Shown here one piece after another: positions 54,392 through 64,000 of a DNA stretch of 64,000 nucleotides (its first letter is position 1; each line of letters opens with the position of its first letter). Source of the stretch: Acanthochlamys bracteata (lineage: Eukaryota > Streptophyta > Magnoliopsida > Pandanales > Velloziaceae); contig CM034130.1 in NCBI GenBank assembly GCA_019914995.1, positions 1,364,001 through 1,428,000 of the forward strand. Direction: 5' to 3'. The position numbers and the translations under genes are program-made. The notes under the pieces are model-generated. The model had not been told where the DNA came from. It did no database searches and worked only from the letters and a program-made list of their open reading frames with translations.

Positions 54392-56362
54392 ATGATCAAA
54401 CTACCTGCCAGTTTCACCAAATTCAAATTTCCCGTGCAAAATAGTTACCTACCCTCCCTTATAGAGCAATATCAGTCTATATCAGAAATCAAACAAATCC
54501 ATGCTCATATAATCACCACTGGATTGATGGATGATACCATTGCTGTATCCAAGCTTGTTGCTTTCTGCTCACTCTCTGCAGCTGGCGATCTATTGTATGC
54601 ACGCAAAGTGTTTGATAGTTTGCCTCACCGGAATCGTTTCATGTACAACACCCTCATTCGTGGATACTCTAAAGCAGGCCAGGTCCCTATTGAAGCCCTT
54701 GTCCTCCACCGGAGCATGATTCGGGGTGGGTTACTCCCAAATGGCTTCACCCTCCCCTTTGTACTCAAGTCTTGCGCATTTGAAACGGCTTTTATTGAAG
54801 CACAACTGATACATGCATTGACTTTTAAGCTTGGGTTCAGTGCACATGTCTTTGTCATGAATTCACTTCTTCATGCTTATATTGAGTGTGGCCATGTGAC
54901 GTTTTGGAGGAAAGTGTTTGACGAGATCCCTTGCAGAAGCCTTGTTTCTTGGAACTCACTGATTCGCGGCTACTCCCAGTTAGGCGATTGTGGGTATGCG
55001 TTTTCTGCGTTCAGAAGGATGACGGATTTAGGCTTAAAGCCTGATGAGTTTACCTTGACGACCCTTCTTTCCATTTGTTCGCAGACGGGGAATCTCAACT
55101 TGGGCAGATGTCTTCACGGTTACATTGAGACTAGTGGTTCTAGTAACGACCTGATTGTTGCAAATGCACTACTGGATATGTATGGAAAATGCGGAGACTT
55201 GGGTCTTGCTCAAATATGTTTTGACAAGATGCGTGTGAAGAATGTTTTGTCTTGGACTTCCTTAGTATGCGCTCATGCTAGACATGGGCATGTTGATGTT
55301 GCTAGGTTTTTGTTCAGTCAGATGTCTGGTAAAAATATAGCGTCATGGAATGCTATGATCTCTTCTTATATTCACCAAGGTTTGTGCCAAGAAGGTCTGA
55401 CTCTTTACAATAAAATGCAAGATTCAGGGGTTATACCAGATGAGGTAACTCTTACTATTGTTCTTTCAGCTTGTAGCCAGATTGGTGATTTGGTTGTTGG
55501 AAAGAGAACTCATGATTATATTTGCAAAAACCTTACCAATCCCAGTGTTTTGCTCATGAACTCTCTTGTCGACATGTATGCTAAGTGTGGCCCTATCAAC
55601 ATTGCATTGGATATCTTCAACTTAATGCAGAGAAAGGATATCGTTTCGTGGAACTCAATGATTGCAGGGTTGGCAATACACGGGCGTGCATCTGCTGCAG
55701 TCGAACTCTTTGAAAGCATGGTTTGTCAGGGCTTCTTGCCTGATGGATTCACCTTCACAGGATTATTATCTGCATGCAGCCACGGAGGTTTATTGGAAAT
55801 AGGTGAATTTTATTTCAAGTCCATGAACCTTATCTACAGAGTTCCATATGAAATCGAACACTACGCCTGCATGGTTGATCTTCTAGGGAGAAAAGGGAAA
55901 CTTAGGAAAGCGGTTGAACTGATATACAGAATGCCGATGAAGCCAGATGTTGTGGTCTGGAGTGCTTTGCTTGCTGCTTGTAGGAATCATGGGAGTCTAG
56001 AGATTGCAAATCAGGCACTGAAACAACTCATGGAGTTGGAGACAAACAGCGGAGGGCTTTATGTATTGGTATCAAATTTGTATTACGAAAATCGGATGTC
56101 ACTAGTCGCGAGGAATTTATGGAAGCTTATGAAAAGCAAGAGAATAAAGAAGGATCAGGCAAGTAGCTTGATTGAGGTCGATGGCGAGATGTTTGAGTTT
56201 GTCGTGGAAGACAAAAGACACGAGAGCTCTAGCAGAATTTATTCTGTGCTAGATCAATTAAAAGATCACTTAATTTCACAAGGCCTGAGTTCAGAAAACT
56301 ACGCAATAGACCTGCAAATTCATGAGCTCAACTATAGAGAGCGAACTAAGCTGTTACTTTAA
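54392..56362 (+). CDS. Pentatricopeptide repeat protein, PLS class with E/E+ end
   Basis: Organelle RNA-binding protein of the type that specifies C-to-U editing or transcript processing sites. One exon, 656 aa, no introns, as usual for plant PPR genes. Begins MIKLPASFTKF (short targeting region) and SISEIKQIHAHIITTGL, followed by about a dozen P, L and S repeats (for example SLPHRNRFMYNTLIRGYSKAG, NALLDMYGKCGDLGLAQICF, NSLVDMYAKCGPINIALDIF, WNSMIAGLAIHGRASAAVEL). E domain from GLLEIGEFYFKSM through VVWSALLAACRNHGSLEIANQ, then an E+ segment (SSLIEVDGEMFEFVVEDKRH). There is no DYW deaminase. The stop lies inside a 72-bp tandem duplication, which has changed the C-terminus. Compartment not certain. 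Confidence 0.94.
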   Translation: MIKLPASFTKFKFPVQNSYLPSLIEQYQSISEIKQIHAHIITTGLMDDTIAVSKLVAFCSLSAAGDLLYARKVFDSLPHRNRFMYNTLIRGYSKAGQVPIEALVLHRSMIRGGLLPNGFTLPFVLKSCAFETAFIEAQLIHALTFKLGFSAHVFVMNSLLHAYIECGHVTFWRKVFDEIPCRSLVSWNSLIRGYSQLGDCGYAFSAFRRMTDLGLKPDEFTLTTLLSICSQTGNLNLGRCLHGYIETSGSSNDLIVANALLDMYGKCGDLGLAQICFDKMRVKNVLSWTSLVCAHARHGHVDVARFLFSQMSGKNIASWNAMISSYIHQGLCQEGLTLYNKMQDSGVIPDEVTLTIVLSACSQIGDLVVGKRTHDYICKNLTNPSVLLMNSLVDMYAKCGPINIALDIFNLMQRKDIVSWNSMIAGLAIHGRASAAVELFESMVCQGFLPDGFTFTGLLSACSHGGLLEIGEFYFKSMNLIYRVPYEIEHYACMVDLLGRKGKLRKAVELIYRMPMKPDVVVWSALLAACRNHGSLEIANQALKQLMELETNSGGLYVLVSNLYYENRMSLVARNLWKLMKSKRIKKDQASSLIEVDGEMFEFVVEDKRHESSSRIYSVLDQLKDHLISQGLSSENYAIDLQIHELNYRERTKLLL

Positions 56363-56438
56363 GTAGAAAACTAGGCAATAGACTTGCAAATTCATGAGCT
56401 CAACTATAGAGAGAGAGCTAAGTTGTTACTTCAAGTAG
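56295..56438 (+). repeat. 72-bp tandem duplication at the PPR stop codon
   Basis: Copy 1 56295-56366, copy 2 56367-56438, both starting aaaacta; period 72 bp (24 codons, in frame). Copy 1 carries TAA (56360-56362) where copy 2 has CAA; copy 2 carries TAG where copy 1 has TAC. The frame after copy 2 stays open to TGA at 56498-56500. Confidence 0.9.
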
Positions 56439-56580
56439 AAAGCTACGCCACGAAAAACAGCATCAGGAAACAAATAGCTCAGAAGTTGAAACGGAAATGA
56501 GAAACGCACCTTCCTTAATTAATTAATCTTTCTATCAGTTATAGTTGATTGCTGAACTAACAACTAAACAGGCAGTGAAG

Positions 56581-56844
56581 ATGAGAGTGCTAGGCAAGAA
56601 CATTTTTTCAAGGCAGATTGTGCTCTTTGCTTCTGGGTAAAATCAGCACAACAAGTATGTTTGAATGCATAAATTGAAATATGAATGAATGAATGAGTGA
56701 TTTTCTTAATTTTTCCAGCAGGCTTCTGTTTCTTGGAGCGAGATTTCTGATGCACACCGGTCGATCAAGAACAACGAGACGCTGCCGACTAAAGATTAGT
56801 TGCAAGCTCTGCAAGGTTACATTGATTCCAAGCGAACTTCATAA
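56581..56844 (+). pseudogene. Broken small single-membrane-segment protein gene
   Basis: Two-exon structure: 56581-56636 (MRVLGKNIFSRQIVLFAS) and, after an 85-nt GT-AG intron, 56722-56844. Together they read a short basic N-terminus and a hydrophobic segment (QIVLFASGLLFLGA). A one-base loss follows at about 56,742, then DAHRSIKNNETLPTKD, an in-frame TAG, and LQALQGYIDSKRTS before TAA at 56842-56844. An intact form would be about 60 residues. It resembles small conserved plant membrane proteins, possibly mitochondrial, but I cannot name the family. The frameshift and stop make it a pseudogene in this sequence. Confidence 0.5.
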
Positions 56845-57562
56845 CCGAAGCTTGAAGGTACATAAGAAATACGGCTCTTACTTTTAACTCGAAAAGTTTT
56901 TGTTCGTCATGCATGCTAGGTGTTCGACAAAATGCCAACACCATGCCTACCTTATTAATGTCTGTCTAGAGTAGCGAGTAAATAAGAATTTCTTTTTTTT
57001 GTCAATAAAGCGATGTATCATCTCTTTGTTGAAAAACTTTTCTGTGGTCTTACAGTACCAATATCATGATCATACTATACTTACATCATTGATGTTAGCA
57101 AATCGAAGAGGCGAATCATCACAAATGAACTAAGGAAGTTACGAAAATGATATTTTCCGACCATGATTAAGCTTCCACTGCGACACTGTTGAATCAATTG
57201 AACAGTTGTTTTAGTTTGCAACAGATTGAGACCTTTCTATAGGCTCCATAAATTTAACTGTGAATTGGAAAAAATAAAATTAAAAAAAAAAACAAAAGAG
57301 AAAACTGCTCTGCGAACTTTGCGTCTTCATCTCTTTCTGCAAAACATAAGACAACAGTGAGATTATCTCATACAGCACACAGTACTATACGATAAGAACT
57401 AAAGTCTGCAATCTTTACAATGAATTTTGTTTGCACATCTTCCGGACACAATGCTTGGTCAATTTTCAAGAGGAGCAAGACTGCAAAAATATTGGATGTG
57501 TGAGTAACACAGGGATGCGAAGTTTATTAACAAAATCTGCTTTGAATGATAAACGAGCAGTT
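56845..57562. other. Intergenic, no gene seen
   Basis: AT-rich sequence; the right part is probably the 3' UTR of the minus-strand glycosyltransferase. Confidence 0.55.
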
Positions 57563-60265
57563 TCATCTGAATAACCTGCAGTTCTTGGGTACACTCCATG
57601 ATCTTTTTCGGGACTGCCTAACTTCTGGCGGAAGAGATGTAAAATTCCGCCAATCCTCGAGCATGACTCTGAGATCATTAACCTTTCGTTTCAAGCCAAT
57701 GCAACAATTGGCATGCATAGTGCAGACGTTATTGAAATCTCTACTAGGCTCACAAATCCCACCAAAATACCGAGTGGCCAAAAACCTAATCTGCAGACCT
57801 ATTTCCTTGATGAATGCATCGTACTTAATGTTATTGAGAACATCCTGGTCATGTTTCCCTGGGTACTTCTCCCTTGATTTGTACCAAAACTTATAGAACT
57901 CGATGGTTCTGTTGTTAGACCTGACGTAGTTGAAGCCTCCGTTTGGCGAATTTTTTATATCAGCAGCATTTCCATGAAAATAGTCGCATGATATCTGAAA
58001 ATCCCCATCTACATAAAATCGTTGTAGTGGATTCCTAAACCATACAATATCCGCATCCTGTACATATACACCCAAAATGTTTAGTACCTCGATTCTCATT
58101 TTCATCTTGAAAATCATAATATGTTGTAGTAGAAGGATGTGGATTTACCGAAAAGATGAAGCTGTATCCCATCTGCAGGACAACGCGTAGAAAGTCGATT
58201 CTTCTCCACATCATCTTCAAGTATCCGTCTGTCATGAAATTCTCTTGCGGCGAGAAATCAACTCCCTCGGTAGTGAGAGCAAAGCAGTGACGATGAATGG
58301 CAACGCATCGCGCAAGCGCCTTTTCATCAAACGCAATTATGACAAGATGGTCTAGAAGCTCCACTGTCCCGTTTCCTATCCTGAAACTCTCGAGAAAGAC
58401 GTCGATAATCGAGTTAGGAGCTGCCCATGGAGCATTCAGTGCGGTTAGAATGACTGTGTTGTTCTCCATTGCTGCATCCTTGAGAATTCTCCGAAGCTTG
58501 GCTTCCTCAGTTTCCTACAAACAGTTTCTCATCAGTTGGTTGATAGAGATTTTCGACATCGATTAACAACGGAAAATTGAACAGAAACGCTGCCATTGAT
58601 AGATAACAAGATCAAATTTCTGAAGGATAAACTTCTAAAATTTCTACCAAAAATTTAAGAAAAAACCAAAAAAAAAACTTCGATCAGTACGTGAATGGAG
58701 AATAATGAGAGGGATTGAATTAAGCATTCTTATGCAAGCAAGAACTCATCGCTACAGATATCAGTGAGATTGCCGGCGATTTGACTGGCATGAATTGCAG
58801 TGAAGGGGAAATCGACATCAGTAGCAGAAGCGGCTATGATTAGCAACGGTATCTCTACTCGGAACGTTCCAGGCGACGCCATCACCGGCGTTGATCTTGA
58901 TTCCATTTTTGCTGTTGGTTTTTACAGTGAAGCAGAGTACACAGAAGGAGTGGAGAGAAAAGAGAGAAGAGTGTTCTTTTCACAGGCGCCGGTTGATGTA
59001 GATGGGCCATTGTTGGGCTTAGAAAAGATTTCAGGTTGACCTGACCCAATAAAAAGACGTGTGTTCTGGTTGGGATTTGTGGGGGCCTTAACTGGGCTTC
59101 ACCAGCTTTCTATCAATAATATTATGTAATATTGTTCAGGCAGTATTGAATTATTTACAAAAAAGTCATTTTTAGTTTAGTGATAAACTTTATTTTAGGG
59201 AGAAATTTTAGTGATGAAATAAGTAAAACATGATTATAGAAATATCAATAAAACAAAGTATGATATATGATTTTTTTCCAAACAAAAAAAGGAGGATTTA
59301 TTTATATGGTTTGGTAGGAATTGGAATGAGGAAATAATCAAGGAATTATTTGAAAGTAAGTACTTATTGAAAAAGAATTTAAAAAAGAAAGATATTTTAA
59401 AATTTTTAAAATAAGTTTTATTTTTTATTTTAAAAAAGTTGATAGAAATAGTTAATAAAAAGATTTTATAACATATTTTAAAAAAATTAAATTATAAAAT
59501 ATTTTAAAATTTTTATTAAAAATATAAAATAAAAATTATGAAAAAAAAATCGCCAGACATGTTTCTATAGCCTACCAAAGGCTGATAATGACTAGAAAGT
59601 TAAGAAACAACGGAGAAATTCTCTTTAGCAAATGTGCGGAAAAGAATAAACAATTAATGTTTGACTAACGAGGGAGCACATAATTATCAACTTCCAGTCT
59701 TCATCCCAACCAAAAAAAAAATTGGACTTTTGGAAATGTCCCGGAATATTTTTAAAATTGAAATTTTTGTAATAAAAGTTTTTATTAAAAATAAATAAAA
59801 TATAATTTTACGGATAAAATTTATTAGTTAAATTTTAAAAATATAAAATCTAAAATAAATTTTTTTGAAAAAGTGCTGCTAAAAAGTGCCAAAGAACAGG
59901 TTTCTTGCAAAACAAAAGGGCGATGGAAAAACAGAAGAGAAAAGACGAACAATTAAAAAAGGTGTTTTTTTTTCTGAATCTCAAAGAATATATCAGCTAT
60001 CCTCGAAAATATTAAGCTTATGACCAAGCTAGAGAGTTAGAAAGAAAAGATAACATGATTTCACCTCAGCAACAACAGTAGTGACTTCGCCGGCCGCCGT
60101 TGAATTACTACTGTTGCTCGAAGGCAGCAGCAACAACGGCGAAGGTAGAACAGAATAGTAGTACAGCCCTGCAAAGGGCAGCAGTATCGCAGCGATAACC
60201 AGCGACACTTTTAAGTAGCTTCGCCGCTGCGCTGCCGCTGCTGCTGCTGCGTTCCCTTGCTCCAT
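57563..60265 (-). CDS. GT77-type nucleotide-diphospho-sugar transferase (copy 1)
   Basis: Type II Golgi glycosyltransferase of the DUF271 family (At4g15970-like). Model: exon 1 60065-60265, exon 2 58149-58514, exon 3 57563-58057; 1062 nt, 353 aa. Exon 1 has the ATG, an alanine-rich cytosolic end, a membrane anchor (VSLVIAAILLPFAGLYYYSVL) and a Ser-rich stem. Exon 2 starts ETEEAKLRRILKDAAMENNT; exon 3 starts with the metal-binding DAD motif (residues 190-192) in DADIVWFRNPLQRF, followed by NSPNGGFNYVRSNNRT, HDQDVLN, YFGGICEPSRDF, CTMHANCCIGL. Junction phases are 0, as in copy 2. A minus-strand TATA (60323-60332) lies upstream. The 1.55-kb first intron contains another possible first exon at 58,906, so the true start needs transcript evidence. 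Substrate unknown. Confidence 0.85.
58515..60064 (-). other. Long first intron of GT77 copy 1
   Basis: 1550 nt. An ATG at 58906 (minus) opens 57 codons (MESRSTPVMASPGTFRVEI...) preceded by a CT-rich leader-like stretch and a TGGGCC motif near 59,005. The downstream donor GTAGCG at 58755 would join exon 2 out of frame, so I do not use it. 59,150-59,560 and 59,740-59,880 are very AT-rich blocks. Confidence 0.5.
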
Positions 60266-61030
60266 GAACCACTGATTCTAGTCTTCTAACTAGCTACGCA
60301 AATAAGCTACATATATATGCTCTTTATATATAACTGGATTATGCGTAGAAAAGTCTTCGATAAGAATGGATTATTTTCAAAATCATTTGGGTTATTTTCA
60401 CTGACGAAATCAAGGTTGTTTCATAACAGTATAGTCAAGCTCATCGCCGTGGAATTTTTAGGTGATTATGAAATTTATCAAAAGGAAAAAAGTGAAAATT
60501 AAGTTTTCATGGGTTAATTATTGTTGTTTCATGGACATGTGGATGCTGCTCTACGAATTTAGTTTTATTATTAAGTATGTATATAATATCAAAAAATAAA
60601 ATTTACGTTATAAGATTTTTATTTATTAATTATTTTTTAGTAAAATTCTTTTATAAAACAATGAAAATATTTTTTCATCTAAACAATACTCCCTTTCAGA
60701 ATATTCTCGAACGTTACCTTAGTAATGAATTTATTGCATGGAAGTATTTAGTTGAAAACGTCGTAGTCAATTCTCAATTATGACTCCAATTGAAGAACAA
60801 TGATTTAGAATAATAAATAGAGTAGAAACAAAATGAAAGTAGTATTGATTCATTGAATGAGTCAACAATACATAACATAAAAACAATATATTATTAAAAT
60901 ATGTTTATAATGTTAGAGAATTTATATCTTATTAGACCCTTACAAGAACTATTTTTCTCTTATTGAAATTTTATACACTCTTATCTGATAGTGTATAAGT
61001 TAATTTCTAACATTATTTTCAGGGTATTAT
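60266..61030. promoter_or_regulatory. Promoter of GT77 copy 1 and 3' flank of copy 2
   Basis: The minus-strand TATA-like tract TATATATAAA at 60332-60323 is about 60 nt upstream of the copy 1 ATG. The rest is AT-rich with no gene. Confidence 0.55.
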
Positions 61031-62300
61031 TTAACATTTTTGCGGTACCCTCCATGTTTTCTTCTCAGCCGATTGCTTCGTTTCTGACGGCAAGGCCATG
61101 AACTCCCTCCAATCCTCGAGCATAACTTTCAGATCATTAATCTTCTTCTCCAATCCTATGCAGCAATTCGCATGCATCGTGCAAACCTTACTGAAATCTC
61201 TACTAGGTTCACAAATTCCACCAAAATAAACCGTATCTAAGAACCTTATTTCCAGTTCTATTTCTTTAATGAAAGGATCGAACTTGATGAAGTTGAGAAC
61301 ATCTTGGTCATGATTTCCTGGATACTTCAATCTTGATTCGTGCCAAAACTTGTAGAACTCTATAGTTCGATTATTTGATCTCACGTAGTTGAATCCTCCG
61401 TTCGGCGAATTGTGCAGATCAGTAGAATTTCCGTAAAACTGATCGCATGCTATTTGAAAATCTCCATTAACGTAAAAATGTTGCAGTGGATTTCTAAACC
61501 ACATTATATCAGCATCCTGCAATGAACAAAAGATAAAAAATTAAACCATTAACGAACTTTATCTTATGCAAATTAAACAAAAATTTTCCACCAAAAAAAA
61601 AAAGTTTAATTAATACCGTAAAAATAAAGTTGTATCCCATCTGTAGAACTGATCTTAAGAAATCGATTCGTCTCCACATCATCTTCAAATACCCATCTGT
61701 TAGAAAATCTTTCTGCCCTGAGAAATCAACTCCTTTTGTTTTAAGAGCAAAACAATGCGGATGAATCGATACGCATCGTTTATAAGCCATCTCGTCGAGG
61801 GCAATAATCACCAGATGGTTAAGAAGTTCAATCGTGTTCTCTCCTGTCCTGAAGCTTTCTAAGAAGAGATCGATAATCGAATTTGGTTCAGACCATGCAG
61901 AGTTCAGCGTGGTTAGAATGACAGTGTTGTTCTCCATTGCTGCAATGGTAAGTATTCTTTGTAGCTCCACCTCTTCTTTAGTTTCCTACACAGAAAAAAA
62001 ATATGCAGGTACCAAAAAACCTCAAACTTAAACAGAAAGCCAAAAACAAAATTATGTTGAAAAGCTTACGTTAGCAACCATGGTGGAAACAGCAGTGGCA
62101 TTGAAGTACTCTTTCCCCCCTGCAGAAACTGCGACATCCATTGATGATGATGATGAGTTTGGAATAAACGCGTCTCCGCTTCCTGTCAAAATCACGTTTG
62201 TAGGAAATGCAGCGAAGAAGAGAACTAGTGCTGTGAGAACGAACACGGCAAGCATGCAACGATGAAACGCTGCAGAGTTTCTTCCTTGCAGCTGATCCAT
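61031..62300 (-). CDS. GT77-type nucleotide-diphospho-sugar transferase (copy 2)
   Basis: Tandem paralogue of the preceding gene, same strand. Exons 62070-62300, 61617-61985, 61031-61516; 1086 nt, 361 aa, compact introns (84 and 100 nt), no break. Membrane anchor MLAVFVLTALVLFFAAFP, Ser-rich stem, then ETKEEVELQRILTIAAMENN, ALKTKGVDFSGQKDFLTDGY, MMWRRIDFLRSVLQMGYNFI, DADIMWFRNPLQHF with the DxD motif (residues 201-203), NSPNGGFNYVRSNNRTIEFY, YFGGICEPSRDFSKVCTMHA, and end SWRVPQ-like TWRVPQKC. Probable TATA (minus) at 62371-62376, about 70 nt from the ATG. Likely a Golgi cell-wall or glycoprotein glycosyltransferase; acceptor not known. Confidence 0.93.
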
Positions 62301-64000
62301 GGTTGTAAACTTGTAATTGTTTTCGAGCTTAATTTTGTTTAGTGTGAAATGTTATCAATTATATAGAATCTTTATAAATTTGAATGTGAACTGATTCTTG
62401 TTGCAAGTAACCCAAAAAAAAAAAATTATTCCATTTGATATATATGTTACAACGACTAGTAGTTTCGGTTGGTACAATCTCTACGTTTTGGTAGTTTATT
62501 GAACAAAGTCTTCGATTTCTTTTTATTGGTTCTTGGCTTTTTTCTTTTGCCATTGTTAAAGATTTGAAATTATATACGTGTATATATATATACGCAAAGT
62601 AAAACCATTGATGGAAACACTAATACATATATATACAAAAAAAATTCGAGGAAAGTCTGTGATTATTTGTTTAAAGTGGAAAACTCTACGTTTCAACTGC
62701 TCTAGAGTTCATGAACAATGTGATTATGAATTGCTATTATGTTTGGTAATTAGTAATCATTGTTAATTTAGGAGGCGTTTGGAAGTACTTATGAAATAGA
62801 ATTTTTTTAAAATAAAAAGTATTTTTATCTTTTTAAAAAATAAGTTCTATTTTTTTAACTTCCAAAAAAATAATAAAAATATACAATAAAAAGATCTCAT
62901 TCTGTAGAATTTTTCTACACTTTTTAAATTTTTAAATAAATTTTTTATATAATTATAAAATATGTATTAAAAAATATGAAATAAAAAAAAATTGATAAAT
63001 AATTTACCATAAGCGGTGCCAAACAGCTCCTTAATTAATTTATGTGTGCTAACTTTAACTGTTATCCCTCTTAACTGTTATATAGCAAAGAAAAAGGAGA
63101 ACCAAATTGAAATGTTATCCACCATTTAAAATGGGCTATATGGGCCATGGGCTCGACATGGCCTTGTATAAGTAACTACAACGTTTAAGATTACTTCGGT
63201 CATAAAAAATATCGAAGCTCATTAAGTAGTGTATATGTGATAACTATATATATAAAAAGATATTTTCGTTAAATTTTAGTAACAAAATTTAAAATTGGTA
63301 ACAAAAATAACTAAAAACGTGTTCTAATTTTTTTCGAAATGAGTTGACAAGTATATTAAAATTTAGAGTGATAAATTAAAATGTAAAGTAAATTTTAGAG
63401 TAATCTTTTTTTAAACATTTGATGTTAAATTAAAAATAAAATTTAGAACGCTCAATTAAAATGTGTGAATTTTTTGAATTAGAAAAGATGAATAGTAAAA
63501 TTCACATGCTTAAAAAACTACCAATTCTTTTTTATAATACTAAGATTACATTTGGGGAGTTTTTTTTCTCCAACTTTTTATTTTATATTTTTCAATAAAG
63601 CTTCTAGAAATTCTATAAACTTTTTATAAAAATTTTAATAGTACAAACAAATTCTACGTCATAAAATTTTTTTATTATTTTTTTAAAATACAAAAAATAG
63701 AGCTAATTTTATAACAATTTTTAAAATATCTCTTTTTTTCAAAAAACTTTTTTTCAATAAATACTCCCATATATCTCCTAAATAATACAACAATTTACGA
63801 CACAGTGGAATTACTACCAATTCCAGGTGTACTAATATGATCATTAGTTTTTATTCCTCTTAACATTTCACATGGATGCCATTAATAAGGAAGGAAACAT
63901 TTGTTAGAAAAACTCTATTTATATCATTGATCAAACAGTAGGAGAATAAAGAAAAACATAAACAGGGTTTAAAATTAAGTCAAATCCTTGTTTCCAAACA
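62301..64000. other. AT-rich intergenic DNA, right end of window
   Basis: Promoter of GT77 copy 2 at the left, then AT-rich sequence with at least one MITE-like element (62771-63030) and a second possible one (about 63,549-63,775). No coding region recognised. Confidence 0.6.
62771..63030. mobile_element. Candidate hAT-like MITE (260 bp)
   Basis: Starts ggaggcgtttggaagtac and ends accg...ccaaacagctcc, whose reverse complement reads ggagctgtttggcaccg; both then continue cttatg. Flanks are ttaattta (left) and ttaattaa (right), an 8-bp target duplication with one mismatch, the length made by hAT transposases. The interior is A/T-rich and non-coding. Confidence 0.6.

Noticed and set aside
58756-58906. 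Alternative first exon for GT77 copy 1 (ATG at 58906)
   Set aside because: Its only nearby donor would join exon 2 with a stop codon, and it lacks a convincing membrane anchor; the 60065-60265 exon fits in phase and content.

Overview
The window is nuclear DNA from a flowering plant, most likely a eudicot. Genes are intron-rich with GT-AG splicing, intergenic DNA is strongly AT-rich, and the products include chloroplast GAPDH subunit B, MLO, PIN-LIKES, LPA3 and a PLS-type PPR protein, plus a Copia retrotransposon. I cannot name the species. I spliced the genes by hand and checked reading phase across every junction.

Layout. 1-2.3 kb: 3' part of a tonoplast monosaccharide transporter (+). 3.4-8.5 kb: MLO (-), 15 exons. 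9.05-12.7 kb: small chloroplast envelope protein (+). 14.4-16.6 kb: PIN-LIKES auxin carrier (+). 17.0-24.8 kb: exosome nuclease RRP44/DIS3 (-), 23 exons, reading frame broken at three places. 25.9-28.6 kb: GAPB (+), intact. 30.0-36.0 kb: homoserine kinase pseudogene (-) split by a Copia LTR retrotransposon (30,610-35,541). 36.7-38.8 kb: secretory phospholipase A2 (+). 39.9-41.3 kb: PP2C phosphatase pseudogene (+). 42.7-46.5 kb: Canopy-like ER protein (-). 47.4-49.2 kb: F-box/kelch protein with one frameshift (+). 50.1-54.0 kb: LPA3 (-). 54.4-56.4 kb: PPR protein (+). 56.6-56.8 kb: broken small membrane-protein gene (+). 57.6-62.3 kb: two tandem GT77-type glycosyltransferases (-). 62.3-64 kb: AT-rich DNA with MITE-like elements.

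Four gene pairs are divergent over short shared upstream regions: MLO/envelope protein, RRP44/GAPB, Canopy/F-box and LPA3/PPR. Several of these regions carry GGCCCA-type (site II-like) motifs. Three products serve the chloroplast (GAPB in the Calvin cycle, LPA3 in photosystem II assembly, the envelope protein). Several others act in endomembranes (MLO, PILS, PLA2, Canopy, GT77, sugar transporter). I see no operon-like or pathway cluster and no clearly new biological system. The most unusual points are the decay of RRP44, whose splice changes could partly restore its frame; the homoserine kinase relic cut in two by Copia; and a 72-bp in-frame duplication that has moved the stop codon of the PPR gene.
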